Origin: Sporosarcina koreensis
GTDB lineage: Bacteria > Bacillota > Bacilli > Bacillales_A > Planococcaceae
Assembly: GCF_001531445.1 (NCBI RefSeq)
Contig: NZ_LQYA01000004.1
Location: 62,001-126,000 of the forward strand
DNA: 64,000 nt
Reading direction: 5' to 3'
The position numbers and the translations under genes are program-made. Positions 43,194 through 51,892 of the stretch are shown one piece after another. The notes beneath the pieces are model-generated. The model saw only the letters and a program-made list of their open reading frames with translations. It was not told the origin of the DNA and did no database searches. How positions within the stretch are numbered: the first letter of the stretch is position 1; each line of letters begins with the position of its first letter.

Positions 43194-44462
43194 TTGGAGA
43201 AATTTGAAAATAAGTGGATTCGTGCTGTACTTCCAGCTTTATTAATTCACTGTAGTATTGGTACGGTGTATTGTTGGTCATTATTCAAGAATGATATTGC
43301 AACTTACATTGAAAGGCCAGTTGGTCAAATCGAATGGGCGTTTAGTTTAGCCATTTTTGTTCTTGGTATGTCGGCTGCATTCGGCGGAAAATTTGTCGAG
43401 AAAGATATACATAAGTCGTCCCTTCTAGCAGCATTATTTTTCATCGTCGGAATGGCAGGAACAGGTTTCTTCATTTATCAAAAGTCATTGATAGGGATTT
43501 ATATTTCTTATGGAATTGTGATGGGAATTGGGCTTGGCATCGGTTATTTAACGCCGGTAAAAACATTAATGCTTTGGTTTGAGACGCAAAAAGGTTTAGC
43601 AACAGGCCTTGCTGTCGCAGGGTTCGGCTTGGCAAAGGTGATCGCAAGTCCATTAATGGAGAAACTGCTTGGAGATAGAAACAGGGAGGGTATCTTAGTA
43701 AATGCTACGAATATATATACAATGTTTTATATTTTAGCAGGTATTTATTTAATCATGATGGTGATCGGACACTTGCTTCTTAAAAAGCCAGCCGGTTATG
43801 AAGAAGAAAGTATACATACCAAAAGTTTTAGCTATCGAAAAGTGTTAACAAATAAAACATTCATCGGCATTTGGTTGATGTTCTATATTAATATTACATG
43901 TGGATTAGCGTTGATTTCACAAGAAAAAGGAATTTTGGCGTTCATTGGATTTGGAGCGATTGGTTTCGTTAGCTCGTTGACAGCTATTTTCAATGCAGGT
44001 GGACGGATTATTTTCTCTTCATGGGGCGACCGCTTAAAAGATCGCAACTCCATCTACAAAATTATCTTCATCTCCTCTATATCAGCCATACTACTAACCA
44101 TTTTGCTTGATGGCATTGAGAATTCCATAGCAATTCTTGTTATTGCGCTGCTTTGTATCGTGAATGCAGGTTATGGCGGAGGATTTTCATCATTGCCCCC
44201 ATTGTTATCTGACCGCTTTAGTCTAGATACGATTTCTACTGTGCATGGCTTGGCTTTATCTGCTTGGGCATTGGCAGGACTGTCGGGCAATCAATTGAGT
44301 GCTTTTATTCTAGAAAAGACACAATCCTACGACGCGGTGTTATATGTCATTATGGCTCTCTTCACGGTCGCGACGCTCATTAGTATTCTCGTTGTGAAAC
44401 CTGATAAAGTATCCTTGGAAAATGAAGAATCGAATTGGAAGAAAAAAATAGTAACGAATTAA
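43194..44462 (+). CDS. MFS transporter, oxalate/formate antiporter-like (OFA) family
   Basis: 422 residues with 12 membrane helices, from a TTG seven bases after AAAGGGG. The OFA motifs are visible: VYCWSLFKNDIATY near the start, GIGLGIGYLTPVKTLMLWFETQKGLATGLAVAGFGLAKVIASP in TM4-5, and NAGYGGGFSSLPPLLSDRFSLDTISTVHGLALSAWALAGL in TM9-10. Members exchange small carboxylates. It is noticeably more AT-rich than its neighbours, as is the 250-bp gap before it (42941-43193), which I read as a possible sign of later acquisition; that gap shows no other feature. Confidence 0.82.
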   Translation: MEKFENKWIRAVLPALLIHCSIGTVYCWSLFKNDIATYIERPVGQIEWAFSLAIFVLGMSAAFGGKFVEKDIHKSSLLAALFFIVGMAGTGFFIYQKSLIGIYISYGIVMGIGLGIGYLTPVKTLMLWFETQKGLATGLAVAGFGLAKVIASPLMEKLLGDRNREGILVNATNIYTMFYILAGIYLIMMVIGHLLLKKPAGYEEESIHTKSFSYRKVLTNKTFIGIWLMFYINITCGLALISQEKGILAFIGFGAIGFVSSLTAIFNAGGRIIFSSWGDRLKDRNSIYKIIFISSISAILLTILLDGIENSIAILVIALLCIVNAGYGGGFSSLPPLLSDRFSLDTISTVHGLALSAWALAGLSGNQLSAFILEKTQSYDAVLYVIMALFTVATLISILVVKPDKVSLENEESNWKKKIVTN

Positions 44463-44490
44463 AAAGGACACCTTTTTAGGCATCCTTTTA
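44461..44490. terminator. Weak bidirectional terminator
   Basis: AAAAAGGA, CCT pair with AGG, TCCTTTT. It separates the convergent MFS and LysR genes. Confidence 0.55.
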
Positions 44491-44494
44491 TTCA

Positions 44495-45376
44495 TTACTT
44501 TACCAACAAATCCCAGAATCTTGTCGAAGCCGGCGAGAGCGGCACGCTTTTCAATGAACAGACGCCGATGCTCCTATGCGGAATCTGCTCGGCCAGCTGG
44601 ACTTCATGAAGTGCCCCGCTTTCCAAATAGTCTTTTGTAAATTCCCTTGTGACACAAGCAATCCCCATATTCATCCTCGCAAACTCTACCACAAGGTCAT
44701 GCGAGCCCAATTCGAATTCAGGCGAGATCTTTACTCCTTCAGATAAGAAATGCTCTTCGACATATTTCCTCGAATTCGAACTTGGTTCAAGAAAAATGAG
44801 TGGCAACTTGGCGAGCTCCCGGAATCCGACCGGCCTTGCAAGCAATTTCCTGTATTTATCGCCGTAGACGAACGTATCGTGGATATCCATGCAAGATGTA
44901 ACATTCAACGAAGGATCGCTGACAGGCAAGTTGCAGACGACGATATCGACTTCCCCCGATTTGAGGAAGGAAATAAGTTCATCCGTCGTGCCATTTTCGA
45001 TTTTTAATTTGATATTCGGGTATCGATTACGGAAGGCTTCCAGTTGGGGCAGTAGAAAATACTTGGAAATGGTATCTCCGACGCCAATTCGAAGTTCGCC
45101 GGTCGTCAGATTTTTGAACTCAGCAATCTTTTCTTCACCGATTTCGATTAAATTGATGGCCGAATTAACATACTCCAAAAGAAGGCTTCCTTCATTCGTC
45201 AACGTGACTCCTTTAGGCGTCCGGTTGAAGAGTCGCGTATCGAGCTCCCGTTCCAGCTGCATAATCGATTGGCTGATGGCCGGCTGCGTCATAAAAAGTT
45301 CCTTCGCGGCTCCGGAAAAGCTTTCATTTTTGCCAACGACACAAAAAATGCGATACAAATCTAATTTGCTTACCAC
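44495..45376 (-). CDS. LysR-family transcriptional regulator
   Basis: About 293 residues. The N-terminal winged HTH reads FSGAAKELFMTQPAISQSIMQLERELDTRLFNRTPKGVTLT, the standard LysR helix pair, followed by a type 2 periplasmic-binding effector domain (GELRIGVGDTISKYFLLPQLEAFRNRYP). A GTG at 45376 with AGAGGTGG upstream is the best start; the ATG at 45397 has none. It is divergent from the F420-ligase-like gene with about 110 bp between, where TACCATTAAACGGTA and ATTATTAGAGATATTAAT look like LysR-type T-N11-A candidates, so control of that gene is likely (inference). Confidence 0.85.
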   Translation of the reverse strand: MVSKLDLYRIFCVVGKNESFSGAAKELFMTQPAISQSIMQLERELDTRLFNRTPKGVTLTNEGSLLLEYVNSAINLIEIGEEKIAEFKNLTTGELRIGVGDTISKYFLLPQLEAFRNRYPNIKLKIENGTTDELISFLKSGEVDIVVCNLPVSDPSLNVTSCMDIHDTFVYGDKYRKLLARPVGFRELAKLPLIFLEPSSNSRKYVEEHFLSEGVKISPEFELGSHDLVVEFARMNMGIACVTREFTKDYLESGALHEVQLAEQIPHRSIGVCSLKSVPLSPASTRFWDLLVK

Positions 45377-45487
45377 ATAACCACCTCTTATACCCATTAT
45401 TAGAGATATTAATTTTACTTATACCATTAAACGGTAGTATAGTACAAGTAGATCGTCAGTAAAGTTTTGCGATAAGGAGCGATAACA

Positions 45488-46681
45488 TTGGAAAGAGTTG
45501 TAGGAACGGTTGTCAGAGGTCTTCGTTGCCCGATCATCAATAAAGGGGACAATATTGAAGAAATCGTTGTAGATAGCGTGTTGAAAGCGTCAGAAGTCGA
45601 AGGAATTACCATCAATGACAGAGATATTGTCACAATCACGGAATCCATCGTAGCTCGTGCGCAAGGAAATTACGCAACAATCGACCATATTGCGAAAGAC
45701 GTACAATCGAAATTCGGCGACAGCACAATCGGCGTCATCTTCCCGATTTTAAGCCGGAACCGATTCGCCATCTGTCTCCGCGGAATCGCGAAAGGTGCTG
45801 CAAAGAAAATCGTTTTGATGCTTAGCTATCCATCCGATGAAGTCGGCAATCACCTTGTCGATATCGACACGCTCGACGAAAAGGGTGTCAACCCTTGGAC
45901 GGACGTATTGAATGAACAAGAATTCCGCAGCCATTTCGGCTACAATAAACATACATTCACTGGTGTCGACTACATCGACTACTATAAATCAATCGTTGAA
46001 GAGTACGGCGTGGAATGCGAGGTCATCTTCTCGAACAACGCGAAGACGATTCTCGATTACACGAAAGACGTGCTCACTTGCGATATCCATACGCGCCAAA
46101 GAACGAAGCGCATCTTGAAAGCGAACGGCGGCGAAAAGATCTATAGCCTCGATAACATCCTTGCAGAATCTGTCGATGGCAGCGGTTTTAATGAAGCATA
46201 CGGACTTCTCGGCTCCAACAAAGCAACAGAAGACAGCGTGAAGCTTTTCCCACGCAATTGTCAGCCGATTGTCGATACGATTCAAGCTTCATTGAAGGAG
46301 AAGACTGGAAAAACGGTTGAAGTCATGGTGTATGGCGACGGCGCTTTCAAAGACCCAGTCGGCAAAATCTGGGAACTCGCGGATCCGGTCGTATCACCTG
46401 CCTACACAGCAGGCCTTGACGGCACACCGAATGAAATCAAACTGAAATACCTTGCAGATAACAACTTCGCAGATTTACGCGGCGAAGAACTGAAAAAAGC
46501 GATCAATGACTTCATTGAGAATAAAGAGGAAGACCTCGTCGGCTCGATGGAATCCCAAGGGACTACTCCTCGTAAACTGACGGACCTCATCGGCTCTTTA
46601 TCCGACTTAACTTCAGGCAGCGGCGATAAAGGAACTCCGATTGTGTTCATCCAAGGATATTTTGATAACTATACGAAGTAA
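45488..46681 (+). CDS. Coenzyme F420-0:L-glutamate ligase-like (CofE superfamily) protein
   Basis: 397 residues from a TTG eight bases after AAGGAG. The N-terminal half matches the F420_ligase fold: GDNIEEIVVDSVLKASEVEGITINDRDIVTITESIVARAQGNYATI is its signature, and AKKIVLMLSYPSDEVGNHLVD continues it. The C-terminal half (MVYGDGAFKDPVGKIWELADPVVSPAYT) is seen in the long Firmicutes version. F420 is not known to be made by Bacillales, so the real substrate of this group is uncertain; an amino-acid ligation to another acceptor is plausible. Divergent LysR regulator, own terminator. Confidence 0.72.
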   Translation: MERVVGTVVRGLRCPIINKGDNIEEIVVDSVLKASEVEGITINDRDIVTITESIVARAQGNYATIDHIAKDVQSKFGDSTIGVIFPILSRNRFAICLRGIAKGAAKKIVLMLSYPSDEVGNHLVDIDTLDEKGVNPWTDVLNEQEFRSHFGYNKHTFTGVDYIDYYKSIVEEYGVECEVIFSNNAKTILDYTKDVLTCDIHTRQRTKRILKANGGEKIYSLDNILAESVDGSGFNEAYGLLGSNKATEDSVKLFPRNCQPIVDTIQASLKEKTGKTVEVMVYGDGAFKDPVGKIWELADPVVSPAYTAGLDGTPNEIKLKYLADNNFADLRGEELKKAINDFIENKEEDLVGSMESQGTTPRKLTDLIGSLSDLTSGSGDKGTPIVFIQGYFDNYTK

Positions 46682-46687
46682 TCCATG

Positions 46688-46721
46688 CCCCCTAAACCAA
46701 TGAACGGTTTAGGGGGTTTTT
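46688..46721 (+). terminator. Terminator of the ligase-like gene
   Basis: CCCCCTAAACC pairs perfectly with GGTTTAGGGGG and TTTTT follows. Confidence 0.9.
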
Positions 46722-46985
46722 GGTATTCGTCTATTTACGAATTGAAAAAAACGGAAATTAATCATATCGAAATAGCTAGAGTGCAGTAAAACTTTATAGG
46801 AACTAGTAATTATTTACTTGAAAAAAGAGAACAAATTCCATTATTAAATATTATTTTTAAAAATAGTTGATATAATCATAATTGGTTTCATTTGGAATAT
46901 TTCTTTCTTCATTACTACAGTGAATGAGTGTTTCACATGGATACTAATCTTAGAAAAAATCATAGACAATGGGGGATTTATCAAC

Positions 46986-47843
46986 ATGAAACGATTGTTG
47001 GGAATGCTTGCAGTATTCTGCTTGACGTTCAGTGCAACAGCAAGTGCGGAAAGTGAGTATAACTGGATTGAAGGAGGTGTGTCGGTTGATCTGGGAACTG
47101 TAGCCTCTATTGAACTTGACCCTGAATTTATCTTTCTTGATGCAGAGGATACGAAGCAAATGTCACTAGATTATGGTGATCCAGTTTCTGGGTTTGAGGT
47201 GGGAAGCATCTTCCCGATGGATGACAATCAAACATGGGCTGTTTTTTTCGATTATGAAGAAACAGGTCATATAAAAGACGATGAGAAAGAAAAGATCAAT
47301 GCCAAAGCACTGTTGAAGAGCTATAAAGATGGCGCGGAAGAAGTGAATAAAGAGCGTCAACCAGGAGACCGCTATTATGTAACCGGATGGGACATTGAAC
47401 CTTTCTATGACGAAAAAACCAATAACCTCACTTGGTCCCTATTACTCGAGGATGAGAATAAAGAAACCTTTTTGAATTATAATACACGTATTCTCACGAG
47501 AGAAGGAAATATCTCGGTCATTCTTGTGACAGACCCGAATAATAGAGAGATTGACAAACAAATCCTCGATGAAAAGATCCTGTCCATGCTCAACGTGAAA
47601 GATGGCAATAAATACTCCGATTTCGACAAGTCCACAGATAAAGAAGCAGGGTTTGGATTATCCACGCTTATTTTGGGAGGAGCAGGCTTAGCTGTTGCCA
47701 AAAAGGCAGGTTTACTCGCAGTCATCCTTGCATTCGGTAAAAAGTTCGGCATTTTGATCATAGCTGGCGTTGCTGCAATTTGGAGCTTTCTACGAAAAAA
47801 GAAGAAGAGTACTAGCGACCCTGTTGAACCTGCGGGAGAATAA
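46986..47843 (+). CDS. DUF2167 membrane protein
   Basis: 285 residues. A signal peptide (MKRLLGMLAVFCLTFSATAS) is followed by the DUF2167 domain, recognised by VFFDYEETGHIKDDEKEKINAKALLKSYKDGAEEVNKER, WDIEPFYDEKTNNLTWSL and LNYNTRILTREG. One or two membrane helices (GLAVAKKAGLLAVILAF and FGILIIAGVAAIWSFL) close the chain, with a basic cytoplasmic end. This layout is the normal DUF2167 form. Function unknown. The start at 46986 follows GGGGGA. The 260-bp gap before it is AT-rich with no visible gene. Confidence 0.8.
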   Translation: MKRLLGMLAVFCLTFSATASAESEYNWIEGGVSVDLGTVASIELDPEFIFLDAEDTKQMSLDYGDPVSGFEVGSIFPMDDNQTWAVFFDYEETGHIKDDEKEKINAKALLKSYKDGAEEVNKERQPGDRYYVTGWDIEPFYDEKTNNLTWSLLLEDENKETFLNYNTRILTREGNISVILVTDPNNREIDKQILDEKILSMLNVKDGNKYSDFDKSTDKEAGFGLSTLILGGAGLAVAKKAGLLAVILAFGKKFGILIIAGVAAIWSFLRKKKKSTSDPVEPAGE

Positions 47844-47846
47844 AGG

Positions 47847-47882
47847 AAGCTTGGCCCTATCGTGATAGGGCTGAGCTTTTTT
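47847..47882 (+). terminator. Terminator of the DUF2167 gene
   Basis: AAGC, GCCCTATC pair with GATAGGGC, GCTT and T6 follows. Confidence 0.85.
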
Positions 47883-47973
47883 CATTTAGACTTCCCCTCC
47901 CATTACTCCCTATTAAAATAGTTGAAACGTTTCATCCATCCCGTTCACCTAATCTATAGAAGGTGGTGATTCC

Positions 47974-48519
47974 ATGCCGAAAAAAGAGAGGCTGATAAAG
48001 CAAGCGATCAAGGGGGATCAGAATGCATTGCAACTGCTTCTGAAAGACGAGAAAGACAAACTGTATAAAATGGCATTCATTCATATGAAAAATGAACATG
48101 ATGCCATGGAAGTAATTCAGCAAACCATATTGGAAGCCATTGAATCCATACACCAACTCAGGAATCCGGCGTATTTCAGTACTTGGATTACGCGGATTTG
48201 CATTAATGTTTCATTGAAGGAACTCCGCAAAAACAAAAAGATTGTCACGATGGAAAGCTATTCAATTCCTGATGTTGTAGAGGTGAGCGGCTCTCTTGAA
48301 GAAAAATTGGATTTGACCAATGTCCTTTATGGATTAGATGAAAAGTACAAATCCGTTCTCGTTTTGCGCTTTTATCATGATTTCACAGTCAATCAGATTG
48401 CGGACATTCTTGGATGTCCTGAGGGTACTGTCAAAACGAACTTACACAGGGGTCTGGCCCTGTTGAAAACAAAAATGAAGGGAGCTTATATGGATGAAAG
48501 ACGAAACGAAAGTTATTGA
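47974..48519 (+). CDS. ECF RNA polymerase sigma factor (cassette 1)
   Basis: 181 residues. Sigma-2 region: HDAMEVIQQTILEAIESIHQLRNPAYFSTWITRICINV; sigma-4 region: LDEKYKSVLVLRFYHDFTVNQIADILGCPEGTVKTNLHRGL, the standard ECF helix-turn-helix. GAAGGTGGTG precedes the ATG. The stop overlaps the following DUF4179 gene by 26 bp, the usual sigma/anti-sigma coupling. A TGAAAC box at 47923 and CGTTCAC at 47942 upstream may form its own promoter. Related to cassette 2 at 51341. Confidence 0.87.
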   Translation: MPKKERLIKQAIKGDQNALQLLLKDEKDKLYKMAFIHMKNEHDAMEVIQQTILEAIESIHQLRNPAYFSTWITRICINVSLKELRKNKKIVTMESYSIPDVVEVSGSLEEKLDLTNVLYGLDEKYKSVLVLRFYHDFTVNQIADILGCPEGTVKTNLHRGLALLKTKMKGAYMDERRNESY

Positions 48520-49516
48520 AGAAACGATGGAAGCCATTCATGTGCCAAGTGAGAAGCTTGATTTGATCATTGAGAATTCATTTAAATCGGAGGCTCCACC
48601 CCGTAAAAGGACTGGCAAAAGACGTGCTGGATATGTACTTGCTGCCACATTGGCAATTAGCATTTTAGGCGGAACGGTACTGTTGAATCCAGCAATGGCG
48701 AATATGATAAGCCAACTGCCGATCATCGGAAATGTATTCGACTATTTCGGTTCAACGAGTCAACCAGCCTATAAGGAGTTCGGACAGCTTGCGACAGACG
48801 TCGGACGGACTGCGGAGGATAAAGGCGTTTTAATCAATATCGACCAAGGGGTGTTCGATGGGACGACCATCACTTTGGCAGTGACGATGCAAACAAAAAA
48901 AGATTATGGCTCAACCTTAATTTTTGACGGCTGGCCATCTGTTAAGGGCGTGCCTCCTGGAAATACTGGCGCCTCCTTTGAGAAAGTGAAGGGATTAGGC
49001 TACGCAGGCATTATGACCATCACTCCCCATTTTGAGGACACACCCGATGAGGTAGACATCGTTTGGAAGCCCAAAATGCTGCTTGGCGATAAAAAAGAGG
49101 TGAAAGGCGACTGGAAGCTCGATTTCTCCCTGCCGCGAATCGAAGCCGAAGTGCAGACTTTGAATAGGCAAGTTGAAAAAGATGGTGTAGCTATCCTATT
49201 CAAGGAAGTGAGAAAGACACCGCTAACCTTCAATATTTACTATCAGCAATTGGTCGATCCTGCATTGCTGGATGATTGGACGGCAGTCGAGGCGGAATTG
49301 AAAGCGACGGATGATCTGGGGAATGAATACAAAGTTCCTTATAACGGCGGGTTTACTGAGGGCGGTGCTCGCACTCGGGAGGATCTGCAATGGAGCGCAA
49401 CCATCCATAATATTGATCCGCAAGCGACTAAACTCATATTTCACCCGTTTGCGACTGTGAGTACACTTGAAGGTGCAAAAGTGATTCACTTTGAAGACAT
49501 TGAAGTTGAATTATAA
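48494..49516 (+). CDS. DUF4179-type membrane anti-sigma factor (cassette 1)
   Basis: 340 residues. A cytoplasmic N-terminal part of about 45 residues precedes one membrane helix (AGYVLAATLAISILGGTVLL), then a large extracytoplasmic domain with ISQLPIIGNVFDYFG at its start (the DUF4179 mark), ending with a second domain (YKVPYNGGFTEGG, DPQATKLIFHPF). This is the layout of anti-sigmas that hold an ECF factor at the membrane. It overlaps the sigma gene. Very similar in plan to the protein at 51873. Confidence 0.82.
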   Translation: MKDETKVIEETMEAIHVPSEKLDLIIENSFKSEAPPRKRTGKRRAGYVLAATLAISILGGTVLLNPAMANMISQLPIIGNVFDYFGSTSQPAYKEFGQLATDVGRTAEDKGVLINIDQGVFDGTTITLAVTMQTKKDYGSTLIFDGWPSVKGVPPGNTGASFEKVKGLGYAGIMTITPHFEDTPDEVDIVWKPKMLLGDKKEVKGDWKLDFSLPRIEAEVQTLNRQVEKDGVAILFKEVRKTPLTFNIYYQQLVDPALLDDWTAVEAELKATDDLGNEYKVPYNGGFTEGGARTREDLQWSATIHNIDPQATKLIFHPFATVSTLEGAKVIHFEDIEVEL

Positions 49517-49526
49517 ATAGTAGCCC

Positions 49527-49561
49527 ACTGTCGGTCGTGTAAAAATGGCCGACAGTTTTTT
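49527..49561 (+). terminator. Terminator of sigma cassette 1
   Basis: ACTGTCGG pairs with CCGACAGT and T6 follows. Confidence 0.85.
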
Positions 49562-49564
49562 ATT

Positions 49565-49641
49565 GATCATTTCCCGGGATATATCGATTATTTCCCGGAA
49601 GTTATCGATCATTTCCCAAGATATATTATCATTTCGGGACT
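49565..49641. repeat. Dispersed GAAATGATCGAT array, locus 4 (reverse orientation)
   Basis: TTTCCC or TTTCGG recurs at 49570, 49591, 49612 and 49632 (steps 21, 21, 20). On the minus strand the units read GAAATGATAATATATCTTGG, then GAAATGATCGATAAC, and so on, matching locus 3 closely. Confidence 0.85.
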
Positions 49642-49756
49642 TAATGCCCGCTTCATTTCTTCACTTTTAGCAGCAATGCCGGTCAAAAAAGCCTCTCAGA
49701 TCATTTTATATGTTAAGATACTATCAAAACATTCAATTATCAAAGGAGGCCATCAA

Positions 49757-51199
49757 ATGTTCATTCGAAAACTAAAGTTAACTGTTGGAGCACTTGTGAT
49801 TGCGGGCAGTTTACTAGTTTCTCACACAATTGCTGCGAGTGTAGGCAGCTTCACAGACGTCCCGGCGGCGAAACCATATGCGAATGCGGTTTATGAACTT
49901 GCTGAACGGAATATTATCGGCGGTTATGAGGATGGGACATTCAAGCCGGCTGCTTCCATAACACGCGGACAGGCAGCAGCCATTATTGCGAAGTTGCGAA
50001 ACCTCGATACAAAGAATGTGAAAGATCCCGGATTCAAGGACGTGTCACAATCGCAGTGGAACTACGGAGCAATTGCCGCACTCGCCAATGCAGGCGTCAT
50101 CAACGGCTACGGGGACGGGCGATTCGGCCCCAACGACTCGATTACCCGGGGGCAAATGGCTTCCATTCTCGTGAAAGCTTTCGGACTACCGCCATATCCC
50201 TACAGCAGTAGTGAAAATCCATTCACCGATACCCAAAGGCTCGCGAGCCACCAGACGACGATCAATATCTTATACAAGATGGGCATCACATCGGGTACGT
50301 CACCGACAACATTCAGCCCAAATGCACCTATTTCCAGAGCACAGGCTGCAGTGCTGATCGTCAAGACAGAGAAAGTGAAAGAGTCGACGATTACGCTAAA
50401 AGCGGCGGACTATGGATGGGACTCCTTCTATACGTATACAAGCTATGACCAATTAGACGATGTCATCCATTCAATTCCAAGTGATCGTTCCACGTGGAGG
50501 GAGATTCAAATCATTCCGATGCGCGAAGGGACAGCCACTCTTTCATTAGTAGGGAAAACAAAAGATCCTGTCACAGGAGAGGAGTCGCATGAGGATTACC
50601 GGAAGCTTTACGTACATGTGAAGCAAAAAGACGGTATATGGAAGACGACGCTCGAGCAATCGGAAGATATTAATACAACTGAAGTCAGCCTGAATACAGG
50701 GCCTGAAAAAGTGAAAAATATTTTGCTCGCCACGATGGAAGGTGCGATGCTTCAAGAGGAAGTGAAGCTAAAGTCATGTAACTACACGGTCACCCAGCCT
50801 GTGTCCTCCTGTTTCTTCATTGATAAACCAGGAGAATATATTGCGACCGTGCATTATGAAAACGAAAAGGTCGTTCGTTATGGGGTTTCGGCTGCTGTTC
50901 ATGAATCCTCTTTCAATTTACTCATCCAAACGATTGAAGAACAACCAACTGTTACGATTGAACTCCGCGGCTCTGCAAGCGAGCTCGGAAAGCATGTCAT
51001 TCCAAAGGACAGCGAAAAAATCGCCATCATAAAGAGGGATGAAAACACGAACATATTCCATATTGAAGGGATTTCGGATGGCACGGTCAACGTGAAATTC
51101 CCTGACAGTAAAGGCGCTTATGAGGAATTGTCTATAAACGTCCAAAAAATAGGATCCATTATTAAAGTGATCGCTTCCCCTTCGGATAGGTATCATTAA
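49757..51199 (+). CDS. S-layer-homology (SLH) domain surface protein
   Basis: 480 residues. Signal peptide cleaved near HTIAAS, then three SLH domains (about residues 30-195): FTDVPAAKPYANAVYELAERNIIGGYEDGTFKPAASITRGQAAAIIAK, GFKDVSQSQWNYGAI with INGYGDGRFGPNDSITRGQMASILVKAF, and NPFTDTQRLASH with FSPNAPISRAQAAVLI. SLH triads bind pyruvylated secondary wall polymer. The remaining 280 residues are beta-rich with no family I recognise. AAAGGAGG lies seven bases before the ATG. It lies between two ECF/anti-sigma cassettes. Confidence 0.88.
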   Translation: MFIRKLKLTVGALVIAGSLLVSHTIAASVGSFTDVPAAKPYANAVYELAERNIIGGYEDGTFKPAASITRGQAAAIIAKLRNLDTKNVKDPGFKDVSQSQWNYGAIAALANAGVINGYGDGRFGPNDSITRGQMASILVKAFGLPPYPYSSSENPFTDTQRLASHQTTINILYKMGITSGTSPTTFSPNAPISRAQAAVLIVKTEKVKESTITLKAADYGWDSFYTYTSYDQLDDVIHSIPSDRSTWREIQIIPMREGTATLSLVGKTKDPVTGEESHEDYRKLYVHVKQKDGIWKTTLEQSEDINTTEVSLNTGPEKVKNILLATMEGAMLQEEVKLKSCNYTVTQPVSSCFFIDKPGEYIATVHYENEKVVRYGVSAAVHESSFNLLIQTIEEQPTVTIELRGSASELGKHVIPKDSEKIAIIKRDENTNIFHIEGISDGTVNVKFPDSKGAYEELSINVQKIGSIIKVIASPSDRYH

Positions 51200-51206
51200 T
51201 ATACAG

Positions 51207-51240
51207 CCCCTTAACCGATGCAAACCGGTTAAGGGGTTTT
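51207..51240 (+). terminator. Terminator of the SLH gene
   Basis: CCCCTTAACC pairs perfectly with GGTTAAGGGG and TTTT follows. Confidence 0.88.
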
Positions 51241-51340
51241 ATTGTTAAATTAAACACTTTATGAAATGCTGCGAATTCCACCGTTCCCTATTCGTTATAT
51301 AGGGTGTAGAAGCTTTTACAAAGGAATAAAGGAGAAAACT

Positions 51341-51892
51341 ATGAAGTCTAATGAAACCAACTTTATCAAACGTCTCCAATCAGGAAAGGAAGATGCCTTG
51401 GACTATATCGTCGATCGCTATTTGCCGCTGCTGAAAAGTGTTGTGCGGCAAGTTCTCGGACCGATTCAACAGGAAGAATTGATTGGCGAATGCGTGAATG
51501 ATGTTTTTCTTTCGGTTTGGCAGAACGCAAAAAAGTTCCGCGGAGGTGATGAAAACGCCTTTAAAAACTGGATTTGTGCAGTCGCCAAATACAAAGCGAT
51601 CGACTATTACAGGAAAGAGGCGAAGAACTTTGAAATCACTTCGGAGTTTTTGGAAATCCCAATACAAGCAGCCACTGAAGACGACATGGAAGATACGGTC
51701 AATGAACTGCTTCATCAATTGGAACCGATCGACCGGCAGATTTTCATTATGAGATATCTGCTCGGGTTTTCAGCAGAAGAAACAGCGGAACAACTTAATT
51801 TGAGCAAATCCGCAGTCGATAATCGGGTGTACAGGGGAAAAAAGACTCTTCGGCATAATGGGAGGTTATTGTATGAAGAAGGACGTGTATGA
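51341..51892 (+). CDS. ECF RNA polymerase sigma factor (cassette 2)
   Basis: 183 residues. Sigma-2: EELIGECVNDVFLSVWQNAKKFRGGDENAFKNWICAVAKYKAIDYYRKE; sigma-4: LEPIDRQIFIMRYLLGFSAEETAEQLNLSKSAVDNRVYRGKK. The ATG at 51341 has AAAGGAG at good distance; the longer frame to 51266 runs through the promoter region (TGAAAT at 51262, CGTTCCC at 51282). The stop overlaps the following gene by 20 bp. Confidence 0.88.
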   Translation: MKSNETNFIKRLQSGKEDALDYIVDRYLPLLKSVVRQVLGPIQQEELIGECVNDVFLSVWQNAKKFRGGDENAFKNWICAVAKYKAIDYYRKEAKNFEITSEFLEIPIQAATEDDMEDTVNELLHQLEPIDRQIFIMRYLLGFSAEETAEQLNLSKSAVDNRVYRGKKTLRHNGRLLYEEGRV

